Shown here piece by piece: positions 1-8,697 of a stretch of 27,515 nucleotides of DNA (positions are counted from its first letter, which is position 1; every line of letters starts with the position of its first letter). The translations under genes were made by a program, and so were the position numbers. The notes beneath the pieces were generated by a model that was not told the DNA's origin, made no database searches, and saw nothing but the letters and a program-made list of their open reading frames with translations. Location: positions 1-27,515 of the forward strand of contig CAAEEB010000083.1 of NCBI GenBank assembly GCA_900754745.1, given 5' to 3'. The stretch is from an uncultured Collinsella sp. GTDB lineage: Bacteria > Actinomycetota > Coriobacteriia > Coriobacteriales > Coriobacteriaceae.

Positions 1-153
1 CCGATCGAGTCGTCGGCCGCCCGCGCACGGGATGCGTCGCAATGCCATTTTACTGCGAGTGTATGCACCCACAGCTGGTAAACGCAATAATTGCAAACAT
101 CTGTTCGATATTCATACGCTTGATCCATCGGGCAATGGAGCCTGGCTGCGTTG

Positions 154-195
154 TCCAAAAAGAACGGGGCAGACTCCAGTGCGAAGTCTGTCCCG
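154..195 (-). terminator. Intrinsic terminator of the pilus operon
   Basis: Arms at 165-175 and 185-195 form an 11-bp stem with one G-T wobble around a 9-nt loop. Read on the minus strand, the stem is followed by TTCTTTTT. It lies about 100 nt past the stop of the last pilin gene, so the operon appears to end here. I see no convincing gene in 1-295. Confidence 0.65.
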
Positions 196-295
196 AAAAG
201 AGAATGGCAAAGCAAGAACGTCGATGGACGAGAAAAGTGTCCGCAAGTCTCATGGCCATCACATCCCACCTGCCAAAGGGATGGGTGAGCGAGCG

Positions 296-2011
296 TTACT
301 CCTGCTCGGACTCCTCAGCCTGCTTACGGCTGCGAATGAGGTGCGCCACACCGATGCACAGCACCGCGCCACCAGCGATCCAAGTGAAGGTCACGCCGTT
401 AAGGCCGGTCAGTGGGAGGTTGGAGCCCTTCTTGTTCTCGATGGTGATGGGAATCCTGGTCGAGGTAACTTTTTCACCGAGCTGAGAAGTGACCATATTA
501 GAGCTGGGTTTTACGCTGAGTCCTGTCAGTTTGCCGGTCGTCTCATTGTATGTAGGCGTCACCACAATGGTAAAGCTAATGGAGTTATAACCCGCGGGCG
601 TCTCGCACTCCGTAATCTCGTACTCACCTGCAACAAGACCAGGGATAAAGACCTTGCTGTCAGTCTCTTTAGTCTTAAACACTCCAGCTTTGCCTGAATC
701 GTCAGTGAGTCCACCAGTCTCCGTCAGCCATTTTTCGCCATTAACAGGAGTGGTACCCTCCTTGGTCATTTTGACCTTAAAGCCGGCAACAAGTTTCTTA
801 TTCGGATTATCCGAGGCGGTCTTAGTGACATCGAGACCGAAGACGTAGTCAGTGACCTCATCCGACTCAGAAGTGCCCTTATCATCAGTCATGGGATTGT
901 TGGAATAGACAAGCTTGACATCGTTGGTGTTGCCGGTGGCAGTGTATTCAGCCTCACCGGTCAGTTTTGCGTTATAGGTCACAACGACCTTAGAGTCGCC
1001 CTTAAGCGTCACGCCTGCGTTTGTTGCAGCAGCCTTAAGATCAGAGAAGGAAATCGTCAGGTCGTGACCGCCAGTGGGGTGCCCAGAGGCGTCCGTAGTG
1101 TCCGCAAGATTTACCGTGTAGCCATTTGTAGGTTGGATAACGGTGTCGTCAATTTTCACCTTAACGGAGTTCTCGCTAGCCTCCAGTCCAGCTGAAAGAT
1201 GATCATGGAACGAATATTCGTACTTGGTGAAGGTGTCGATGTTGCTCGCGACGGAACCGGTCAGTTTATATTCAACCTCCTCGCCAATATACGAGTCACT
1301 CCGCTTTCCCCATGCCTTGCCCTCATGAACTTCCTTTTTGACGGTAGGAATGCTGGTCTTCTCGGTGACCGTTACGGACTTACCACCCACGATAGCGAAA
1401 ATCGGGGAGGTGCCAGTGTTCGGCTTTGCCGGATTCGTAAGACCATCAGGCACGAAGAGGTAGTAGCCATCGCCATAAGCATCCGGGCGCGTCCAAGAAT
1501 CATCCACCTTAAAAGAATTTCCCGCAGGAGTCTCGTCTGTAATCGCAGCCGCAATTGCATACAGCACGTCACCGGGAGCAACGCGCGTACCCTCGCTGCT
1601 GGTTGCCGAGCTGGCAGAAGTTCCCGTCACATTTTTAGCAAGCCACTCGGCAACAACCGGGGCAGTGGCACTGTCCGCAAGCGCCGCAGCGCCGTCTGCG
1701 TCCACGATTTCCTTGTACTTGGCAGATCCTTTAATAGCAGCGATTACCTTGCGCCCGATAGTCGTGCTTGACCATTCAATATCGGAAGCAACTTTTCCAT
1801 TGCTCCCCTCATCAGCGACTTTTGCCTTGAAGATCTGGTAGGCCTTGAACGTATTGTCCTTGTTGGCCTCGTCGACCTTATTGATCGTGATGCTGCCCGC
1901 CGCACCCTCAGCAAACGCCATGGTCACCGGGGCCATGACTCCGCCGAAGCTCAGCGCTGCTGTGAGGCCGGCGGTTACTGCCAGGCGTGCGATGTTCTTG
2001 TTCATGCTCAT
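296..2011 (-). CDS. Major (backbone) pilin, LPLTG-anchored, isopeptide-type
   Basis: Likely shaft subunit of a sortase-assembled pilus, 571 aa. A Sec signal peptide covers about residues 1-34 (cleavage after TMAFA). The mature protein shows the usual backbone-pilin order: an N-terminal domain (about 35-210), a middle domain opening near PTVKKEV, whose lysine is a candidate for an intramolecular isopeptide or pilin linkage, and a CnaB-like domain (about 390-525) with an E-box-like YEITECETPAGY. LPLTG lies at 532-536, followed by a hydrophobic segment and a basic tail. I chose the ATG at 2011 because a GGAGG lies 8 nt upstream and the signal peptide begins there; an ATG 22 codons earlier has no such site. 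It is the last gene of the operon, 108 nt after the minor pilin, and its N-terminal domain resembles that protein (both have AYQIF), so the two look like diverged paralogues. Family assignment is firm; the shaft role is inferred. Confidence 0.88.
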   Translation of the reverse strand: MSMNKNIARLAVTAGLTAALSFGGVMAPVTMAFAEGAAGSITINKVDEANKDNTFKAYQIFKAKVADEGSNGKVASDIEWSSTTIGRKVIAAIKGSAKYKEIVDADGAAALADSATAPVVAEWLAKNVTGTSASSATSSEGTRVAPGDVLYAIAAAITDETPAGNSFKVDDSWTRPDAYGDGYYLFVPDGLTNPAKPNTGTSPIFAIVGGKSVTVTEKTSIPTVKKEVHEGKAWGKRSDSYIGEEVEYKLTGSVASNIDTFTKYEYSFHDHLSAGLEASENSVKVKIDDTVIQPTNGYTVNLADTTDASGHPTGGHDLTISFSDLKAAATNAGVTLKGDSKVVVTYNAKLTGEAEYTATGNTNDVKLVYSNNPMTDDKGTSESDEVTDYVFGLDVTKTASDNPNKKLVAGFKVKMTKEGTTPVNGEKWLTETGGLTDDSGKAGVFKTKETDSKVFIPGLVAGEYEITECETPAGYNSISFTIVVTPTYNETTGKLTGLSVKPSSNMVTSQLGEKVTSTRIPITIENKKGSNLPLTGLNGVTFTWIAGGAVLCIGVAHLIRSRKQAEESEQE

Positions 2012-2119
2012 CTTCTTTTCCTCCGTTTTCCGGTTGGTTCTCATCCAATCGGTCATCATCTGTCTGTTTCTAAGCATCTACTTTGCTACGTCTCGCCCCG
2101 CTCTCTGTGGGGCTGCCAG

Positions 2120-3790
2120 CTACTCTTTATGGCTGCCACCTCCCCGCTTGACCAGGAGCGCGACCACGATGAGCGCGGCTCCGGCGACCGCTGCGGCGGC
2201 CGCGGCGTACATTGCCATATCGCCAGTCGAGGGCATAAAGCCTCCGGTGGTAATGCTAGGGGGTGTGCCGGTGGGCGTGTTGATGAGCGACACCTCCAGG
2301 CTGCCCGTCGACCCGTCCGCGCTGTCGGCGCGCAGGGGCGACTCGGCCGTGATGGTGAGCTTGGGCTTGGCGGCGGCCACCTGCTTAACGTCCAGGCCCT
2401 CGGCCTTGACCGTCACGGAGCGCGTGCCCTCAAAGGCGGTGTAGCCCTTGGGCGCCTTGAGCTCGCGGACCTCCAGCTTGCCCGAGTCCACGCCCGAGAC
2501 GGTCACGCGACCGTCCTCGCCCGTGGTGACGGTGGCCTTGCCCTCTGCATCCCACGTGCCGTCAGCCGCTAGCGTGCGGCCGCGGTCGTCGGCGATGCTC
2601 AGGACCGCCCCGGGCAGTGGCTTGTCGCCGTCTCTGCCGCGCTTGGTGAGCGCGAGATCCCAGGTGTAGGCGCACGCATCGTCGCTCGGCGTGTGGGTGA
2701 AGCCGGCGTCGCCGGACTGGTCGGCAAAGGGAGAGCGCGGGTAGCGCAGGTAGACCTCGTTGGGGTTGCCCCTCGCGATGCCGTGGTTGCATGCGCTGTT
2801 GAGCGGCGCATTGTACACGGCGACCACGCGGGCACCCACGGTGAAGGCGTCGGCCCCGCCGAGCGCGGCGATCAAGTCGGCGGTGCGCACGGTGAAGGTC
2901 TTGCCGTCGGCCGCTACCTTGGTGGCGCACTGGGCCGTGATATCGGTCCAGCCCTTCGCGGGCTCGGTACCGGTGCGCCCGTCCTTGCCGGTCGAAACGG
3001 CGTCAAAGCCGCCGTCCGCACCCGCTGCCACGTACACGCGCACGCTCGCGGCGACCTTGGAGGAGTCGAGCCCCGCGCTCATGGTGTCGACGAACTGCAC
3101 CGCATAGGTGTCGTAGGCCGTGAGCCCCGCCGGGACCGTGGCAGAGAGGCGCCAGTACAGGTCGTCGGCGACCGTGGCGTCGGCGGCCTTCTGCCAGGCG
3201 GCGGTGCTGTCCTCCAGCACATGCTTGGCAACCTTGGGGGTCGCCGCCTTGGGCTTGACGGTGACGGCGCCGCCGCCGACCAGGGCCATGACCGGCGCGG
3301 TGCCGGCCTCGTCCTGGGAGATGGCGTCGTCGTCGGCGACGATGAGCCAGTAGCCGCAGTGCAGGTCGGCCGCCGTGCCCGCGTTAAGGGCCACGGACAC
3401 GGCGTCAGAGCTCTGGAGGGAACGAGCGAGCTGTGCGCTCAGCGCGCTCGTAAGGTGGGAATCGGCGTTGAGCCACTCGGCAGCTTCCTGCGCGGTGGTC
3501 TGGGAATTGGGCATGCCGGCGCTGTGCAGCACAGGCAGCGCGGCATCACGCACGGCGTCGCTTGCCCAGGCGAGATCGGTGGCGATCTTGGCGTCGCTGT
3601 CGCCGTCGACGACGTTGGCGCTAAAGATCTGGTAGGCGTCGTAGCTGCGCGCCACGGTGCCGCTCACCGTGATGGAACCGGTCGAGGTCGGCACGGCCTG
3701 CGCGGATGCGGGGAACACAACCGCGCAGGTGCCGATCAGGAGGGCAAGCAGTGCAAACAAAATCGGGAAGGAGCAAACTTTCTTATTCAC
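2120..3790 (-). CDS. Minor pilin / LPxTG-type surface protein (MPSTG signal)
   Basis: A 556-aa secreted, wall-anchored pilin subunit. Signal peptide about 1-32 (hydrophobic core, then PASAQA). The N-terminal domain carries AYQIFSANVV as in the major pilin; a middle domain follows, then a CnaB-like domain with LEVRELKAPKGY, a good E-box. The sorting signal is MPSTG at 519-523, an atypical first position, followed by an Ala-rich membrane segment and KRGGG. The start is a GTG at 3790 with GGGAGGT 7 nt upstream; this site lies inside the last codons of the adhesin gene, whose stop (3783-3785) is overlapped by 8 nt, so translation is probably coupled. This gene is clearly GC-richer than both flanking pilus genes. 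Role as a base or minor subunit is inferred. Confidence 0.85.
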   Translation of the reverse strand: MNKKVCSFPILFALLALLIGTCAVVFPASAQAVPTSTGSITVSGTVARSYDAYQIFSANVVDGDSDAKIATDLAWASDAVRDAALPVLHSAGMPNSQTTAQEAAEWLNADSHLTSALSAQLARSLQSSDAVSVALNAGTAADLHCGYWLIVADDDAISQDEAGTAPVMALVGGGAVTVKPKAATPKVAKHVLEDSTAAWQKAADATVADDLYWRLSATVPAGLTAYDTYAVQFVDTMSAGLDSSKVAASVRVYVAAGADGGFDAVSTGKDGRTGTEPAKGWTDITAQCATKVAADGKTFTVRTADLIAALGGADAFTVGARVVAVYNAPLNSACNHGIARGNPNEVYLRYPRSPFADQSGDAGFTHTPSDDACAYTWDLALTKRGRDGDKPLPGAVLSIADDRGRTLAADGTWDAEGKATVTTGEDGRVTVSGVDSGKLEVRELKAPKGYTAFEGTRSVTVKAEGLDVKQVAAAKPKLTITAESPLRADSADGSTGSLEVSLINTPTGTPPSITTGGFMPSTGDMAMYAAAAAAVAGAALIVVALLVKRGGGSHKE

Positions 3791-6700
3791 GACGCTTACC
3801 TCCCTTCGCATTCGCCTTGCGACGAATGTGCATCCAGGCCGCAGCAGCGCAAAGCACCGCCGCGCCGGCAAGGTACGTCAGAGTGACGCCCGACATACCA
3901 GAAAGGGGCAAAGAGGTGGAGTAGGTGTTGGTGAAGGTGGGGGTGGAGATGGGGGTGGAGTTGGGGGTGGAGGTGTCGATGAACGTCCGTTCTTCGGCTT
4001 TGGGGTCTGCTGTCCAATCGCCCTTGGAGTCAACGATTCCCTTCTTGTAGGTCACCTTACAGTTGATCTCTCCTTTTTCGGTGTCATACGTTGGCACAAC
4101 CGTGAACTTGTAGACCGAGTGGTCGTACGTGTAGTGCGAGAACTGCGAACCGTCGGTTTCCTCGCGCACATAGTACGTAAAGGTCTTGAAAGGGCCACCC
4201 GTGGAACCATCCGGGTCGTCGGGATTATTCCTGATATCAGAGAGCGAGTACTTGAGCTCAACCTTTTTATTTTTATCAGTGGTGTCCTTGAACAAAAGCG
4301 TCTGCTTCGTATCTTTACCAGAGGTGGTCACGGCAGTACCGATGATGTCTTGAAATTTGCTGTCTTTCGCAAGTTGAAGCGTAAACTCCTTCATCTCGCC
4401 GCCCTCAACGACCTTAGTCGCGTTAGGAGTCCAGGAACGACTGGGGCACTTGTTGGTGAAGGTTGCACCACTGGTAAGCGCAAAGTTGACAGCGTTTTCG
4501 CCTTCAGTCGCTGCGATGGTCGCTGATTCTGTTTCTGACGTTCTTGCGCCGGCGCCGTCATTTTTTACCTTTGTTACTGAAACGCTCCTGACTTTGTAAT
4601 ACGTATATTTAATGTCAAGCACGTCGTGCGATTTCTCCTCATCCTTCACAATCTCAGGATCAATTTTGTAGATGGTTTTGTCGTAAGCCACGTCCTTGTC
4701 CGTGCCCGGAACCTCTACCAAGTAGTAAACAAGATCGTCATCGGCATAAACTTCACCCAGATCAAAGGTGAATTTTCCATTCTCATCGTTTTCCACCGTA
4801 TCGACCACCGAGCAGTCATTGAGCTGCAATTTTCCATCATTAAAGCTAGGGGCCTTACCACCCTTGCCCGGCTTCAAGAGCTGGAACTTGAATTCTCCCG
4901 CATAAAGCGCGCGGCCCGTCAGTTTCTTAATGCCGTTGAGCTTCATCTTGGGATACACACTCACCCGCGTGGTGGAGCCGGCGACAACGTTTCCGTTGGT
5001 CATGATTCCGCCACCGTGGACGTTGGATTCGTTGCCCGTGATATATAACGAAGCCAGCCCTTTAGCGACATTTTGATCATCAACGGACGAGTCGGACCTT
5101 AGGCCAATCATGTACCTGGCCTGGGCTCCGTCATACTTACCGATGGTCGCAGTGTGACCGTCAATCGTGCCCGACCAGCTAGCAGCTCCGCCACCAAGCA
5201 TCTGACCCGTTACGGCAGCGATATATTCACTGTTAGTACTATCGCGAATAAGAAAAAGATCCTTGTGACCGGCATTTTTAAAATCTTCAGTTATTTCGCC
5301 GCCTTTGTTGTTAGGGAGCCAATCCTTGTCATCGGTCTTTTCGTGTGTGCCGCCCGATCGGTTATAACCACCGTCAGAATTACCGTCAGAATTACCGAAA
5401 ACCGCGATGCCATTGGTATCGGTAATGGCAGTCTTACCAGTCGGGCAAGCGGCAAACCCGCCGCCAAAGCCATTGGCATGATTGTTGGTAATCAGCGCGT
5501 TATATATATTGAGGCTCGCCGATTTAATGCCTTGTTCACTGCTACCCTGAACGAACACGCCGCCGCCACCCCAGTCGTTGGTGGTATTGGTCGTATTGTT
5601 AGTGATGTAGGCTTTCTTGTCGCTCACGTTGAAATCGCCAACTGTAGGCGCAGAGATACGGATACCGCCGCCCTCCGAGTTTTGCGCCACGTTGCTAGCT
5701 ATGGTTCCACCAGAAAACGTAAACCCGGAAAGAGCACTATTCCAAGCGCCAGCATAAACGCCGCCGCCAGCCTCGGCAGAGTAGTTGCCCGTGATGTAAC
5801 CGCCTGCAATTGCGAGACTGCCGCCATTGAAAGCAGCAATGCCGCCACCACCGTGGCAACCGTTACCCTTGTGACTATCATCGTAGTGCTGATATTTGTT
5901 GTTAGTAATGTGACCATCCGTAATGGCCACATTAGAGTTCTCAGCACAAATTCCCGCGCCAAAACCGCTTTGAGAATTATTTGTACCGTTACCGGAGATA
6001 ATACCGCCAACCATGTGTACCGTAGAATTCCGGGCATAAACGCCGCCGCCACTGGGAGCATAGTTACCAGCAATTACGCCGCCAGAGATCTCCAGGGTTG
6101 AGCCCTCATCCAGGGTTGAGCCCTCAACATGAATTCCAGCACCAGCACCATCGCTGCCCATAGAAGCACCACAAACGTATCCGCCACTCATGCTGACGGT
6201 AGAGCCGTTATCGGCATAAATCAGGTGGCGAACATTTGCGTCCTGATTCGTGGTCAGCACGCCGCTTTGAAGGTTAAACGTACCGCCACAGACGTTGATG
6301 AGCCTCATCGTAGAGTGAGCAGTGGTGCCCACGATGGCGCCATTGATGGCAACCTCGTGCTTGAAAAGGGTCTCGGTAGTAGCAGTGGCACTCGAAGTCG
6401 AATCAGTCACGTAGTAAGTGAGCTTACTGGGCGTTGTGCCGTCGTAATCGAGCTTAGCAAGGTTGCCGTTTTTGTCGCCATCCTGCTCGAACTTGTTATC
6501 AGCCGCCTGCTGCAGATCCTCAATCGTGAGCGTCGCACCCTCGGGCACATTGAACATGGACATGTTGGGCGACTTGCCAGGCTCCACGCCCGAGTGTTTG
6601 ATCTTATGGCCGTTGAGGTCGATGGTGGTTTCACCCTGGCCAAGCGTAATGTCGCTTGCATACTCAATATCGAGATTCAAGCGATATTTGCCGGCCTTTT

Positions 6701-7145
6701 TATCATTTTGAAGGTAGTGAGATAGGTCGTCTGCAGAATTAATCAGCGTATATTCGGTCGCATCCTCCGCAACAGGTGGAATTGCGCCCTCATTGCTAGC
6801 GTCATCCGCGGTCTGCTCGGCATCCTCGTCCTGCGAGTCTTCCTCGGACAGCCCCTCAGACTGGACATCATCTCCAGTCTCGCCACCCTCAGCGTCGTCA
6901 CTATTCTGGTTGTCGGTATCCCCATTGTTGGTGTTTTCTACATCAGTAGACTCACTTGAGGAACCCCCCCCCATCACAGTTTCTTCGGTAGAAACCGTCT
7001 GGGCATCGTTGGCAATGGCCTGCGAGATTGGGGGCATGACGAGCGACAGCACCAGGCTCAAAACGGAGGCTCCGCACAAAACGCCTGCCAGTACACGGCG
7101 CGTCGCTTTTTTACTCTGCTTAGATTTGTCTGAATTCGCTTTCAT
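3783..7145 (-). CDS. Large tip adhesin: beta-helix plus pilin-like domains, LPLSG-anchored
   Basis: A 1120-aa cell-wall protein, probably the adhesive tip of the pilus. Layout: signal peptide (about 1-44), an acidic Asp/Glu/Ser/Asn linker (about 60-130), a long parallel beta-helix (about 150-700) made of repeats such as ISGGVIAGN and GGGVYARN, then two FctA/Spy0128-like domains (about 735-1070) with YYLVEVPG and YYVREE strands, a short TPxS linker, LPLSG at 1079-1083, a membrane segment and a basic tail. ATG at 7145 has GGAGG 8 nt upstream. First gene of the operon. Base composition is more AT-rich than the next gene. A run of nine G encodes G59-G61, and three in-frame tandem repeats sit in the gene, so expression and length may vary. 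The ligand cannot be read from sequence. Confidence 0.87.
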   Translation of the reverse strand: MKANSDKSKQSKKATRRVLAGVLCGASVLSLVLSLVMPPISQAIANDAQTVSTEETVMGGGSSSESTDVENTNNGDTDNQNSDDAEGGETGDDVQSEGLSEEDSQDEDAEQTADDASNEGAIPPVAEDATEYTLINSADDLSHYLQNDKKAGKYRLNLDIEYASDITLGQGETTIDLNGHKIKHSGVEPGKSPNMSMFNVPEGATLTIEDLQQAADNKFEQDGDKNGNLAKLDYDGTTPSKLTYYVTDSTSSATATTETLFKHEVAINGAIVGTTAHSTMRLINVCGGTFNLQSGVLTTNQDANVRHLIYADNGSTVSMSGGYVCGASMGSDGAGAGIHVEGSTLDEGSTLEISGGVIAGNYAPSGGGVYARNSTVHMVGGIISGNGTNNSQSGFGAGICAENSNVAITDGHITNNKYQHYDDSHKGNGCHGGGGIAAFNGGSLAIAGGYITGNYSAEAGGGVYAGAWNSALSGFTFSGGTIASNVAQNSEGGGIRISAPTVGDFNVSDKKAYITNNTTNTTNDWGGGGVFVQGSSEQGIKSASLNIYNALITNNHANGFGGGFAACPTGKTAITDTNGIAVFGNSDGNSDGGYNRSGGTHEKTDDKDWLPNNKGGEITEDFKNAGHKDLFLIRDSTNSEYIAAVTGQMLGGGAASWSGTIDGHTATIGKYDGAQARYMIGLRSDSSVDDQNVAKGLASLYITGNESNVHGGGIMTNGNVVAGSTTRVSVYPKMKLNGIKKLTGRALYAGEFKFQLLKPGKGGKAPSFNDGKLQLNDCSVVDTVENDENGKFTFDLGEVYADDDLVYYLVEVPGTDKDVAYDKTIYKIDPEIVKDEEKSHDVLDIKYTYYKVRSVSVTKVKNDGAGARTSETESATIAATEGENAVNFALTSGATFTNKCPSRSWTPNATKVVEGGEMKEFTLQLAKDSKFQDIIGTAVTTSGKDTKQTLLFKDTTDKNKKVELKYSLSDIRNNPDDPDGSTGGPFKTFTYYVREETDGSQFSHYTYDHSVYKFTVVPTYDTEKGEINCKVTYKKGIVDSKGDWTADPKAEERTFIDTSTPNSTPISTPTFTNTYSTSLPLSGMSGVTLTYLAGAAVLCAAAAWMHIRRKANAKGGKRRE
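3939..3974 (-). repeat. Three tandem 12-bp units in the adhesin's wall linker
   Basis: Plus-strand units GGGGGTGGAGAT, GGGGGTGGAGTT and GGGGGTGGAGGT are adjacent. They encode a TPxS-type repeat just before LPLSG. Being in frame, unit gain or loss would only alter linker length. Confidence 0.85.
5370..5393 (-). repeat. Exact 12-bp tandem duplication in the beta-helix region
   Basis: ACCGTCAGAATT occurs twice back to back on the plus strand and encodes NSDGNSDG. It is in frame. Confidence 0.85.
6091..6126 (-). repeat. Exact 18-bp tandem duplication in the beta-helix region
   Basis: TCCAGGGTTGAGCCCTCA occurs twice with no gap, encoding a doubled EGSTLD/E motif. An exact copy suggests a recent, in-frame slippage event. 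Confidence 0.9.
6964..6972 (-). repeat. Homopolymer of nine G in the adhesin coding strand
   Basis: Nine C on the plus strand (nine G in the mRNA) lie at codons 58-61, just after the signal peptide. A change of one base would shift the frame about 5% into the gene. Such tracts are classic slipped-strand sites for on/off switching; whether this one varies is not shown by a single sequence. Confidence 0.9.
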
Positions 7146-7199
7146 CGATGTCTCCTCCCCAAGAGACCGCGATCTTGCTCTTTCCCTATCAAACGTATC

Positions 7200-7264
7200 T
7201 GCGCAATCTGTAATTGCGCACGCTTAGTAATGCTATTTTAATGATTGTTTAAATATCTGAGCAA
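7200..7264 (-). promoter_or_regulatory. Candidate pilus promoter with downstream dyad
   Basis: On the minus strand TTGCTC (7259-7264) and TAAAAT (7235-7240) are 18 bp apart. A perfect 8-bp dyad, TGCGCAAT-N5-ATTGCGCA (7200-7220), falls just after the predicted start point, where a repressor or an RNA hairpin could act. Promoter boxes are only partial matches. Confidence 0.35.
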
Positions 7265-7605
7265 CAAATATCGACAGTTTTGTAGCGAGTTCTCAATTCT
7301 CTTGATAATTGTTCAGATTTGCCTTCGTTTATTCGCTATCTATTTCTTGTTTGTACTGGTAATTAAGTTAGTTATCAGTTTTTTAATAGCATTTTATTTA
7401 TTTGCACAACATTTTGCTCAAGAGCAGACATCCTGTGAACGGTCGAAAATCGACCGTGAGCGGTAGGTCATTAACCGGGAGGAATACCTTACCAATCTGA
7501 TGAGAATATCTTTAACCCCTCGGTGGTTGGAAGGGTAATGTTCAGACAACCATATTTGAATTTACGCGCAGATTTTAGGCATCAATTCGCCCAAATCGCC
7601 TGAGG

Positions 7606-7638
7606 CCACCGCAAAGGCGCCTGTCCCCTTTGTGATGG
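7606..7638. repeat. Palindrome family A, copy 1
   Basis: A 33-nt element resembling CCACCACAAAGG-N9-CCTTTGTGGTGG, with the loop GCGCCTGTCC-like core. This copy has imperfect arms (CCACCGCAAAGG and CCTTTGTGATGG). It lies just downstream of the HAD gene. Confidence 0.75.
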
Positions 7639-7651
7639 TTCTCCCCCGGCG

Positions 7652-8473
7652 CTACAGCAGATGCTCCTCGACAAAGACCGCGATGCCGTCTTTGTCGTTA
7701 CTCACGGTTACAAAGTCGGCGGCGGCGCGGGTGGCGTCGCTGCCGTTTGCCATGGCCACGCCCACGCCGGCGTCGGCCACCATGCAGGTGTCGTTGTCCG
7801 CATCGCCAAACACGCAGATGTTCTGGAGCTCCATGTCGTTGAGCTCCGCCACGCGCACAAGGCCGCGCGTCTTGGACACGCGCGGATCCATGAATTCGTA
7901 GAGTCGTTGCGTGGTCTGTAGAGCAGCCGCCTTAACGGTGTCGTCGGCGAACGTCGACGCTCGCTCGATGACCTGCGGCATCACCTCGGGCGCCATGGTA
8001 AACATCACCTTGGTCTGCGGCTCGCGCAAAAACTCGGCAAAGTCGACCACCTTGTAGGGCACGCCGTCGACACGCGACAGGTGCTCGACGCATGCATTGC
8101 TCTCGGGCACATAGAGCACGCCGTCCCGAGGGCAAACGGGCGTTGCCGGCAGGCCTGCCATGTGCTCGCAGATGCGCGCAATGGTCTCGCCCGGCAGCGG
8201 GTAGCTCAGCTCGTTGATGCCGTGCGCACGATCGATGACTTCGGCGCCGCCGCAGCCCACCAGCACGTCTACCAGGCCTTCGATACCCCAGAGCCCAAAC
8301 ATGGCCTCGGTCGCCTGGGCGTCGCGCCCGGTGCACAGGCCAAAGAGCACGCCGCCCTCGCGCAGGGCGCGAATCGCCGCCACGGTGCGCGGGGACACCG
8401 TGTGCTGGCTCGTGAGCAGCGTACCGTCGATATCGCAGAACACGGCTTTGATGTTGCTGAATGTGGCGTCCAT
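7652..8473 (-). CDS. HAD superfamily phosphatase, Cof type (IIB)
   Basis: A 273-aa cytoplasmic Mg-dependent phosphatase of the Cof/YbjI group, which usually act on sugar phosphates or small phosphorylated metabolites. Motif I is FCDIDGTLL with nucleophile Asp14 and acid Asp16; motif II is LCTGRD; a Lys in QTKVMF may be motif III; motif IV is GDADNDTCMVADAGVGVAMANG-like with paired aspartates. The cap lies between motifs II and III, as in type IIB. The ATG at 8473 begins the conserved core and has AGAAAGG upstream; longer frames run into an intergenic palindrome and look non-coding. Substrate unknown. The gene is flanked on both sides by family A palindromes and is probably transcribed alone. 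Confidence 0.9.
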   Translation of the reverse strand: MDATFSNIKAVFCDIDGTLLTSQHTVSPRTVAAIRALREGGVLFGLCTGRDAQATEAMFGLWGIEGLVDVLVGCGGAEVIDRAHGINELSYPLPGETIARICEHMAGLPATPVCPRDGVLYVPESNACVEHLSRVDGVPYKVVDFAEFLREPQTKVMFTMAPEVMPQVIERASTFADDTVKAAALQTTQRLYEFMDPRVSKTRGLVRVAELNDMELQNICVFGDADNDTCMVADAGVGVAMANGSDATRAAADFVTVSNDKDGIAVFVEEHLL

Positions 8474-8567
8474 GGGGGCCTTTCTGGGTAGTGTGGCGGT
8501 GCTGAATGTGGTCGGAAATGGTGTACATGGTATACCACGGCGCTGGCGCGGCCTACCAAAGCGAAAA

Positions 8568-8600
8568 CCGCCACAAAGGTGCCTGACCCCTTTGTGGTGG
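8568..8600. repeat. Palindrome family A, copy 2
   Basis: CCGCCACAAAGG-N9-CCTTTGTGGTGG, 33 nt. It lies between the MFS gene stop and the HAD gene start, 32 nt from family B copy 1. Confidence 0.85.
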
Positions 8601-8632
8601 CCGAACCCGCAGGATGGCATGGCCCGGGGCGC

Positions 8633-8697
8633 AAACCATCACAACATTCGACGTTATTCGGCAAAATCGCGATTTTCATCGAATGTTGTGATGGTTT
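8633..8697. repeat. Palindrome family B, copy 1
   Basis: Arms of 19 bp at 8633-8651 and 8679-8697 (AAACCATCACAACATTCGA and its complement) enclose a 27-nt loop with an inner palindrome AAAATCGCGATTTT. It abuts the MFS stop codon, so it may also end that transcript. Confidence 0.9.

Larger units (their letters stand above)
7146..7651. other. AT-rich 506-bp control region with no gene
   Basis: Lies upstream of the pilus operon and downstream of the HAD gene. No plausible coding frame. It holds the candidate pilus promoter and dyad (7200-7264), a second dyad at 7439-7457 (ACGGTCGA, AAA, TCGACCGT), and one copy of palindrome family A at 7606-7638. The stretch 7220-7430 is strikingly AT-rich for this genome. 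Confidence 0.7.

Noticed and set aside
50..262. Minus-strand ORF of 70 codons after the pilus operon
   Set aside because: It spans the operon's terminator, has a poor ribosome site and no recognisable motif; not a sortase.
2693..3886. 397-codon plus-strand ORF opposite the minor pilin
   Set aside because: A shadow of GC-rich coding DNA: low-complexity Gly/Arg/His/Val composition and no ribosome site; the minus-strand gene has signal peptide and sorting signal.
3939..3974. G-quadruplex in the adhesin linker DNA
   Set aside because: Only three G5 runs and a shorter fourth; the tandem protein repeat explains the pattern more simply.
8474..8620. N-terminal extension of the HAD protein
   Set aside because: The added residues come from palindrome family A and lack a ribosome site; the conserved core starts at 8473.
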